Part shown: positions 55,826 to 64,000 of the stretch, in pieces | Layout: the number at the start of each line of letters is the position of its first letter | Position numbering within the stretch: position 1 is the stretch's first letter | Source of the DNA: Anagrus nilaparvatae | Taxonomy: Eukaryota; Arthropoda; Insecta; Hymenoptera; Mymaridae | Assembly: GCA_022575985.1 (NCBI GenBank) | Contig: JAKSXM010000107.1 | Location: 5,022,001 to 5,086,000 of the forward strand | DNA: 64,000 nt | Direction: 5' to 3' | Program-made: the position numbers and the translations under genes | Notes under the pieces: model-generated | Seen by the model: only the letters and a program-made list of their open reading frames with translations | Told to the model about the DNA's origin: nothing | Databases searched by the model: none

Positions 55826-58527
55826 ACCAGGATATCTTTGATATTTATTCACTTATACATGCAAAGTATAAGAAGTAAAACAGAGAGTTTTGTCATTTTC
55901 AAAACTTAAATTTGTATAATTTTTGTGTTTGAACATTATTTTATAATTTTGATTAATTTTTTGTCATTTTTTGTAAAATTTATTGAATTGCAGTTCCAAT
56001 AACTTTTTGTCAGAGTTTTTTATACAAAAGATCTTCATCCATGCATAATGTTTAAATTTCTTGAAATTATAAAATTTATCTAAATAAGAACTCAAGTATT
56101 ATTAAACTATAGTATTATTAAACTATACTACTGGTATTATTAAACTTGAATATTATTCACAAAACAAAATATTTTTGATTAAAATTAATTTTATTTGAGA
56201 TTAATTGATTGAGGTTTTTTTGCGCCGATTGATTCAAATAACAAATTTATTTTTTTCGGCTAAATTCACGCTTAAACAAAAGATATTGAGTGTCGATGGA
56301 CACCTTCTTTTAAATGGATTCTTAAAAACACTAGTATATTATTTATTTATTTAATAAAAGTCTATGCAAACATAAACGTTGCACGTTTGAGGTAATATTA
56401 CATTATTTTACGTAGGTATCAAAGTACAAAACTATATTAACTTAAAGTGCAAGTGCGTCGAATATAAATTTTTGTGATCAATGATATTTTTAATGAAGAA
56501 ACAAAACATTTTGTTGAAAACATTTTGTTGATATTGAATTTTTCCTTATGATTATGAGAAAATCAAATGTTTGTATTTTATTGAAAATAGAGTTAGATAA
56601 CATAAATTATCAATAGAAGCAAAATATGTATATAAGCACGCAAAGAAACTCAATGTACATAAATTAATAAATATTGATGCTGACTATTTCGCCCTTAATT
56701 TTGAAATATACGATTGTTAGGGAATATTTCGACCAAGAGGGCAATATTGCTCAATATATAATTAAATTAATGTCTATTTTATTGCCCTATTTGTCGAAAT
56801 ATTTAATTTTAAATTCTACTATCTACTAATTGTAAGACTTAAAAAGCTGTAGTTTGTCCATAAATTAAAATGGTTTGATTACTTTTAACTAAATTAAAAT
56901 GAAAATTAACTTATTTCTTTTATGTTCTGCATATTGCGATTTGGGTCATTCTTTACTTTTCTGGACACGGGCTCGTAATATACTATTTCGTGTCTTTGTT
57001 GCAAGCACTTTAAACAATTTATTGGGGGCCGCTAGATCCCACCCGTATAGTTACGTTATATTTTGTGCTTTAAAAAAATTGTGATTTTGTAAATATTTAT
57101 TTATTTGACTATTAAATCAATGTATCATGAAAATTCAATAATAAAATGTTCTTCAAGTATTTTAAACATTGTAAATATTGCCCAAAACCTATACAGCAAG
57201 AAAATCGAAAATTTAATGCGTATAAGGTGGAGAAAATGTAATATATGCAAAGACCTTACTTTAAGTATTCACTCATAAAAAATATGAAAAAAATGTATTG
57301 CATTATTTGTGGAAGTAATTCATCATTTATTTTTTATATTTTTAAAATAAACCATAATGAAATATAAAAATATTATGAATATAGAAATTTAAAAAAAAAG
57401 TAGAATTTGAATTTGGGAATAATTCAGATTTTTTAATTCCAAATTTCTTAGTTAAATTTTGAATAAAAGTTTTCTGTTTGTTATTTTATAATAAAATTTA
57501 TAAGTGCGTTTATCTGAGCTTCGTAATCTGCTGAAATTGACGGCTCTAGTGACAGCATCCAAACATCAAATTTTTAAGGTAGTGGTACTTTTCAACGAAA
57601 AACCAAATCAAAATTTTAACACGCCATCATAGGGTAAAAAAAATATGTCACTAAATATTACATATTGAATATTATCAGAGATTAGGTTTTTATTACGTGA
57701 AAATAAATTAGTTTAATATTATTTAATTTTTCATATAAATAAATTAATTTTTCATATATTGCAGTTTTTATAGACTCGATCTGAAAGGGGGTTAAAGGCC
57801 TTAAATACTTTTAAAATATTGCTTTGGTCAAACTGACACCACTATTCACTTTATTTGAAAATCTGAGTCTTAGGACATTTTGCCTATATTATCCCGGGAA
57901 ATACTTTACCCTATATTTAAAAGGGGTAATAACACTTTACCTAGGGGTTGCACGTAAAAGCGGACTTCACAGGTTAAAAGAACAATGCCCAATTACCTTC
58001 CTAAGTGACATTTTCAGCCAAAAATAATGATTTTTTTATTAAAAAATATTAAAGTAGCTTGAATGTGTCCAGTTGGCGTTAAAAGCTTGATGTAAGCAAC
58101 ATACTTTAAAGTAAGCAATATTATAAGTTAAAATAATAGTTCTAATTACTATTTGCGATTTTTTAGGTAGAAAATTGCAAGTTGTCTTGTATACAGATTT
58201 TAATAGGAAAAGTACTCAAAAAAACGCTGACGTATACCATTAAATTGTACTTGAGGTTCCTCGCAATAAATAAGATACATAATATATTTATTGAAACTAG
58301 AGTCACCATAGAAAAAAGTTGAATTTGACTTTCAAAAAAAAATTTTTATCGGAAAAATTTTGAGACGTAAATTTTCCTAAATTGAGTTATCCAATTTAAG
58401 AAATCAAAAAGTAATAATTTTCCTGAAAATAGTTTTTTTATGGAAAAGAATTAGTCATATCGACAAAAAATAAAAAAAAATATAGTTTTTTTTTTTAAGT
58501 TTTGAAAAGTAACAAATCGGTTTTTTA
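55826..58527. other. Right-arm sequence downstream of the IR gene
   Basis: Noncoding AT-rich DNA. It includes one terminus of the GTGTCCAGAAAAGTAAAG MITE family at about 56,925-56,985. Beyond about 57,650 it diverges noticeably from the left arm. Confidence 0.6.
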
Positions 58528-58734
58528 GCATCTGAAGTCCAAGAGCGCGCTAATATGAAAATAAAATTTAAATATAAAATTAATCTAAAAAATTATAAAT
58601 AAGGTTTCTTTGAGGGACAAAAAAATTTTTTTTTTTTTGTTTTTTATGCAAAAGTTAATCCCTGAGAATAAAATTAGAATGTGGGAGTACAAAATGGACC
58701 CCGCATGATAAATCCAGTACCTCTGGTATAAATT

Positions 58735-59255
58735 GCCCTTCAAAGCCAAAATGTGTCCATTGGGGCTGAAAGGAAATCTTAATGCTAAAATTGTAGTAAG
58801 ACGGTGTTAAATTATAAATTATAGGGGAGCCATGTTGGACTTCAGGTTCCTATGATTTTTTATTATATTATTGCAACTGTTAAAATCATTTATCCTCAAA
58901 ACTTAAAAAAAGTATTCACAAAAAGGTAGCTGTCTTTTTCAACAACAAAAATAGCAACGTAATTTAAACACTTGATGATATTCAATACTTAATATTTTGA
59001 AAGATAATTTTTTTAAATTTTTATGGACTGTTAAAATTTTGATTTTTTCTTGTGTTTAAAAGTATCACTACTTTAAAAATTTGATGTTCGGATGCTTTTG
59101 ACTCGAATGACTAGAGCCGCCCAGATTTCAATAAATTAAGCGCGAATGTCTAAACGTTTGGAAACTCGTGCTTAAAAGAAATCTCCAGCTAAAATTGAAT
59201 ATTTATTGAGTTAAAAAATAGCTACATTACGAAGCTCAGATCAGTATTATTATTA
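58735..59255. repeat. Third, older copy of the arm-end repeat
   Basis: GTATCACTACTTTAAAAATT and TTGATGTTCGGATGCTTTTG, then CTAGAGCCGCC and TTACGAAGCTCAGAT, match left-arm sequence at about 39,025-39,110 in the same orientation, i.e. inverted relative to the right arm. Identity is clearly lower than between the arms. The outer arm sequence is therefore itself part of a dispersed or foldback repeat. Confidence 0.6.
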
Positions 59256-59339
59256 TGGTATAATTTTAAAATCTAGTTTCATGAAATATGTTGACGAATA
59301 GAAAAAGGCGTAAAAATTTAAACCCATCCCTCGTCAAAA

Positions 59340-59590
59340 AAGCACCTTAAATTTTGGTGTTAATACCAAATACCGGGCGTTAACACCAAATTTTTAGTGT
59401 TTATTAGAAACTGATAGGTGTTAACACTAAGATTCTGGTATTAATACCCAAAAATTCAGCATTTACACCAAAATTTTTATAAAAACACTGAAAATATCGG
59501 TGTTAGATTGAATTATTAGTTTTTACACTGTATTATTTAATGTTTGATCAATTTTTCGGTGCTTACACCAGAATTTTGATATTAATTGAA
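59340..59590. repeat. Palindromic minisatellite (GGTGTTAACACC)
   Basis: Variants of GGTGTTAACACCAAATTTT recur roughly every 30-40 bp, about eight times, with both half-motifs (GGTGTTA and TTACACCA). Each core is self-complementary. No gene. Confidence 0.65.
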
Positions 59591-59599
59591 ACCAAATTC

Positions 59600-60170
59600 A
59601 TTGAGATTGGTTTAGTGTATATTTTTTATACTACTCTCTTTAGTTTTTATTTCGCATCAAGAAAGTTGGACGTATTTAGCTAAGAGTTCGGGTCAAAAAG
59701 TGAAAAACGTTTTAGTTTATTAATAAATCTAAAATTTGTTTATAACTATTAGTAGAGTGTTTAAATGAATTCTAAGAGCTTTTAATTAAATTATATAAAA
59801 TTAATATTGAGTTACAACTTTCCTGGCATGAGGCACGTGCCAGCGAAATATTCCAGAATCGAGCTATTGTTGCATATCTTATAAGTAATGAAAAATTTAT
59901 TAGACAAAAAATAGAAATTGATATTGAAATAGAATATATTTTTAGTTGTTAAATATTATTTTAAAAAATCCGGTTTCGGGTAACGGGAAAATTGTGGGGT
60001 AACCGGAAAAATTCGGTTACCAAAAACGGATTTTTTTCCTCGTTTAAGCAGCTGTAAATGACAAATAACTTCATAAAATTAAAAAAAAAAATTATTTTTT
60101 ATAAAAATTTTTCTTAAACTTCAAAGCACCACGTAGCGTCCAAGAACCAATTAAGAAAAAATTTTTTTAT
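59600..60170. other. AT-rich DNA, nothing recognised
   Basis: No supported feature. Confidence 0.5.
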
Positions 60171-60177
60171 TAACTTT

Positions 60178-60292
60178 TTGGTTCCTCAAAGAGGAACCAT
60201 TGTGTTAGGTCAAAATTTGATTTTCTATTTTTTGGCATATAAGCACGTTTTGGGACCCCAGGAAGCTAAAAAACCAGTTTTTAAAAAAAGTC

Positions 60293-60378
<86 letters not shown>

Positions 60379-61379
60379 TATGTAATCGGTGATATTTCAC
60401 AAACATTATGGAATTAAGACCTAATTTTTTTTTCAAAAATTTTTTCACCAAAAAAGCTCGAGGTACTTTTTTTTTTTTTTAATTTGGATGTAATACCTCA
60501 TTTATTTCCATGAAAGTACTTATATTTGAAAGTATGGTTTTTACTCTATATTTCGAATCTGATACTTAATTTTTTGAAAATTTTTTTTTCCAAAATTTTT
60601 TTCACGAAAAAATACAAAAAACACCAATTTTTTTTTTCTTTATGACGTAATACCTAATTTATTTCTATGAAAGTACTAGTTTTAGAAAGTTTGTTTATAG
60701 TCATTTTTTGGATCTAATACCGAATTTTTTCAAAAATTTTTTCTCAAAATTAAAAAGACAAAAAATTTTAAAAACCTGCAATATTTTTTTTTTTTTTGGG
60801 TGTAATACCTCATTTAATTCCATGAAAGTACTAATATCTGAAAATATTGCAACCGGTGATGTTTTACAACCGTTACGAAATTAAGACCTAATTTTGTTTT
60901 CAAAAATTTTTTCACCAAAAAATCTCTAGGTACTTTTTTTTTTTTTTAATTTGGATGTAATACCTCATTTATTTCCACGAAAGTACTTATATTTGAAAGT
61001 ATGGTTTTTACTCTATATTTCGAATCTGATACTTAATTTTTTGAAAATTTTTTTTCCAAAATTTTTTTCACGAAAAAATACAAAAAACACCAATTTTTTT
61101 TTTCTTTTTGAACGTAATACCTAATTTATTTCTATGAAAGTACTAGTTTTAGAAAGTTTGTTTATAGTCTATTTTTGGATCTGATACCGAATTTTTTCAA
61201 AAATTTTTTCTCAAAATTAAAAAAACAAAAAATTTAAAAAACTGCAATATTTTTGTTTGTTTCTGGATGTAATACTTCATTCAGTTCCATGAAAGTACTT
61301 ATATTTGAAAATATGGTTTTTACTCGATATATCGAATCTGATAATTAATTTTTTGAAAATTTGTTCCAAAATTTGTAAT
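60178..61379. repeat. Dispersed TG-microsatellite repeat, copy 2
   Basis: Starts GGTTCCTCAAAGAGGAACC, then a long (TG)n run (about 60,297-60,375), then tandem units of about 465 bp beginning near 60,384, 60,849 and a partial third near 61,260. It corresponds to 15,379-16,435. The third unit is cut by the LTR at 61,380. Confidence 0.85.
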
Positions 61380-61645
61380 TGTTGGAATGTGGCGCTCTCT
61401 ATCACATCCACTTTATACTATGCGGAAAAGAAAGGGACGCGAAGTTCTTAGTGCTTGTATAGCAACCGTCGTATCGACATCGTTCTCTCTATATTGTATC
61501 GGCGTGTTCGACATTTTATAATAACTAATTATTAACTATATTTTAGTGTAATTAAGACGTGATTATTAAGATTAAGATTTAGACGAGAATAAACATTGAG
61601 TGTTATATAAAATATAAATAAGTGTATTTATTTAAATAACCCACA
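61380..61645 (+). mobile_element. Copia-type LTR
   Basis: Begins TGTTGGAATG, the usual start of insect copia LTRs, and can end at ...AACCCACA, giving TG...CA termini and 266 bp. It contains a candidate AATAAA near 61,588. Downstream is a copia-style primer-binding sequence. No second LTR or gag-pol frame is in the window, so this may be the 5' end of an element extending past the edge, a deleted element, or a single LTR with retained leader. Confidence 0.6.
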
Positions 61646-61652
61646 AACCTAA

Positions 61653-61690
61653 TAGGTCATGGGCCGCAGCATAACACGCTTTCCCCGCGG
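61653..61690 (+). promoter_or_regulatory. tRNA-iMet-like primer-binding site
   Basis: GGTCATGGGCCGCAGCA followed by CACGCTTTCC resembles the complement of the internal anticodon-arm region of initiator tRNA-Met, the primer used by copia rather than the tRNA 3' end. Two small insertions break the match, suggesting decay or a variant. Confidence 0.5.
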
Positions 61691-61870
61691 ACGCGCGAGT
61701 GAAATAAAAATAGCTCTCTTTTCTTTTACGTAAAAGAAAATTTTGGTGTGTGGTGTTATTTTTTTTAAAAAATAAATAAAAGATTATTTATTTAAAATAT
61801 TTGGTGTTTTAGTGTGAATAAAATTTTAGTGTGAATTTTTTTTTCACATAACCAAGGAGAGAGGTTAAAA

Positions 61871-61889
61871 ATGGCTGAAGGTAGAGATG
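61871..61889 (+). other. Possible short first exon with splice donor
   Basis: ATGGCTGAAGGTAGAGATG is followed directly by GTAAGATC, a good 5' splice site, in an AAAATGGC start context. Read without splicing, the frame stops after 29 codons. It may be the start of a transcript driven from the LTR, a retroelement leader, or chance. No acceptor could be assigned. Confidence 0.3.
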
Positions 61890-63760
61890 GTAAGATCTTT
61901 ATTTTACGAAGCGGAAGTGGAAAAATAAAATGTGTGCATGATCGATCAAATTTTTTGTAGCCGGCAAAAATAAAAAAGAAAGAAAAGTTAATTTTTTTTA
62001 TATTTTCGGATATAAATATTAATTTAAATTTTAAAACAAAAATTTTGAATTTTTTTTATTACGCGTGTAGACGAGTTTCGACGCGAAATTTTTTTGTTAA
62101 ATGTGTACAAAATGGCCGTCGTTTACGACCCGAAGGCATGTTAGTGCAAATGAAATTTTTTTTATCATAAAATTTTTTTAAAAATGGCGGAAAATTTTTT
62201 TAAAATTAATTTTCATTAAAATTAAAATTAATTTTAGAAATGTGTATGTGTGGGTGTGTTTAATGGCCAAAAATAATATTTTTATGTATTAATAAATGCA
62301 TATGTGTGTGTGTGTGAGTTAATCACGTAACATATACATAAAATGTTAGCCGCGCATTTTAGACGCTACTTTTTGACGGTTAAAATTTATGAAAGTTATC
62401 AATACTCGAATATACATGTGTCCTGTATGTGAGAGTATATGAATAATTTTTTTAAATTTTGGAGTTCGGAGTGTTTTAATTTTATGTACTATTTATTACA
62501 TACATGTAGAAGACCATGGAAATTGAAAATAGGATGAGTGGATATTTTATTATGCGGAAACATTGTTTTGTATGTGAGTGTGTGCTTTCTTATATATGTG
62601 TTCTATATTTGAGGGCCATGCACAAAATGAAATATTTAAATTTTCGATGTGTGGATTTTTTAAATTATTAAATAAGGCGTGATTGTTTGTCTTTTATATA
62701 CTTTAAGTATAAAAAGTTAAATATATAATTATGCATGCATATAAAGAAAACATGCCCCCATAATTGATGTGAATAAACTTTTTTTTCACGAGGTGCGAAT
62801 TTGTTTGTGTGAGTGCTTGAGTGGTTCGAAGCGGATACATGTACATGTAATCCATACTCATATTTGCATACAATTTTTATAGGGGTTCATATATGCGCTC
62901 GCTCACGTATGTGCACTGCGTGTGAGAGCGCGTGTATGCCTAACCTTAAATTTAATGCAAAAATTTTTAGAATATTTTGTTCTATGTAACCTGACTGATG
63001 ATAAAATTTAAAAATAATGCATTTATGAATAAAATTATTTAAATTATGGAAAAATTGATGAGAATATGAAGCTATACCATTATATAATATTAAATATAAT
63101 AGATGAGGCAGTATTTATACATGTATAAGAGAAGGAAATAAAGAGGTTTTTAAACACAAAATAAATTAAATTTTTTTTAGTGTTACTAAAAATTAAAATT
63201 ATTAAAGTCTTAGATCTAAGCAAACATTAAATTTTTATAGTGACGTATTTAAAAATTTAATATAGGTACCTACTCACGATCATTAAATATTATGAAATTA
63301 GGATATTAAGATATTGTATTTGATCGAGATGGAATGTTCGAATTTTTCTTAACAAGATGTGTTAAAATAAATTATAATCAAATAAATATTTATAAATATT
63401 TAAATATTTCTTAAATTCAACACTGCTGGTTTGTAGATACTGTAAAATTTTAATGTGTTCTTAATTTTTTATGTGTCTGCAAGGGTGATCTTTGATACTA
63501 TCTTGTGTTCGGATGTAAAAGAGGTCATTCGCTTCTAAATTTATTATGCTTGTGTTCAGCTGATTGATACAGATGTCGGAAGGTTTAAATATCACAAGGT
63601 AAATAAAACTTAATATTTGAAATAAAAGAGGTCATAAATGAACTTCAGAATCATGCTTGTGTTCAGCTGATTTACTTAGAAGTTTATTTTCTTATTTTAT
63701 TTACCTATATGTGATTAAATGAAGATCAGAATTAATTTAGATAAAAGTTTTTGAATAGAA

Positions 63761-63796
<36 letters not shown>

Positions 63797-64000
63797 AGCC
63801 TTTACCTTTAAAATCCAGCGAATATTATTGGAGGGGGAAAATGAGATTAGAAATGGAAATCAAAGATGACATTAGAGATTGAAAATAGAAGAGAAATATC
63901 ATTAAATTTTAGAAAAGTTTTAGAGACGTATTAAGAAAAGAATATATTAAGATGAGATGAGATGCTAAATTATTATGTGTTAATGATGAGTTGACGAGAG
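61890..64000. other. No gene recognised; short simple repeats
   Basis: Many TGTGTG/TATGTG tracts, a direct repeat of AAAGAGGTCAT...ATGCTTGTGTTCAGCTGATT (about 63,518-63,566 and 63,627-63,673), a second ATG with a nearby GTAAAT donor-like site (63,572-63,602), and an A-tract of about 33 bases (about 63,763-63,796). The composition resembles an intron or intergenic DNA. No copia gag or pol motif was found. Confidence 0.5.

Larger units (their letters stand above)
51353..58527 (+). repeat. Right arm of the giant inverted duplication
   Basis: Mirror of 38,151-45,260. Its inner end lies inside a complete foldback element and continues into Penelope-like DNA, so this arm is in its original context. 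The outer end is at the run of T after AACAAATCGG (58,511-58,527). Small insertions relative to the left arm appear at about 57,715-57,750 and about 57,940-57,965. Confidence 0.95.

Noticed and set aside
61871..61960. Start of a copia gag gene
   Set aside because: The frame stops after 29 codons and shows no gag motif.
63763..63796. Poly-A tail of a retroposed copy
   Set aside because: The upstream sequence has no recognisable transcript or target duplication; it may be a simple A-tract.

Overview
The window looks like nuclear DNA of an insect. It is extremely AT-rich by eye, has no operons or bacterial-type genes, and carries insect-type transposons (an R1-clade-like non-LTR element, Penelope-like elements, a Helitron, a copia-type LTR, and hAT-, piggyBac-, MULE- and Tc1/mariner-type non-autonomous elements). 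The only intact genes are two copies of a divergent chemosensory ionotropic receptor (IR). A hymenopteran, perhaps a parasitoid wasp, would fit, but that is inference.

Layout. 1-13 kb is gene-free: foldback elements, several nested, between plain AT-rich DNA. 13.1-14.6 kb has a Penelope-like endonuclease remnant and an R1-like reverse transcriptase remnant. 15.4-16.4 kb is a TG-microsatellite repeat that recurs at 60.2-61.4 kb. 17.8-19.6 kb is a long foldback, followed by an exon-like coding scrap. 20.4-23.7 kb is a decayed R1-like retrotransposon on the minus strand. 24-37 kb is a mosaic of nested foldbacks, Penelope-like fragments (26.8-29.7 kb), a Helitron helicase C-terminal piece (30.4-30.8 kb), tandem arrays and a TTAA-flanked element.

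The central structure is a very large inverted duplication. A left arm (about 38,151-45,260) and a right arm (51,353 to about 58,527) mirror each other around a 6.1 kb spacer. Each arm holds an intact single-exon IR gene of 631 codons. The two proteins differ at two residues. From about 38.98 kb to 45.26 kb the arms align without net indels (paired coordinates always sum to 96,613). The outer 0.8 kb of each arm is clearly more diverged. The inner breakpoint lies at the edge of the hairpin loop of a TA-flanked foldback element; the outer end of the left arm abuts another TA-flanked foldback. The right arm continues into an intact foldback sitting in a Penelope-like 3' end, while the left arm stops mid-element against a truncated Helitron helicase. 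The right arm is therefore probably the parental copy and the left arm the inverted duplicate.

The spacer holds the Helitron Rep and helicase remnants (with a candidate intron carrying another foldback), a minisatellite built on a CGCCATCTTGGAAAATCGG motif, and the Penelope-like fragment. After the right arm come a third, older copy of the arm-end repeat, a small palindromic minisatellite, the second TG-repeat element and a copia-type LTR with a tRNA-iMet-like primer-binding site. A short ATG exon with a good splice donor follows it. The last 2 kb shows no recognisable gene.

What works together here is mostly transposon biology: several paralogous empty sites inside the window allow insertion boundaries and target-site duplications to be read directly. 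The IR pair is the only clear host coding content.
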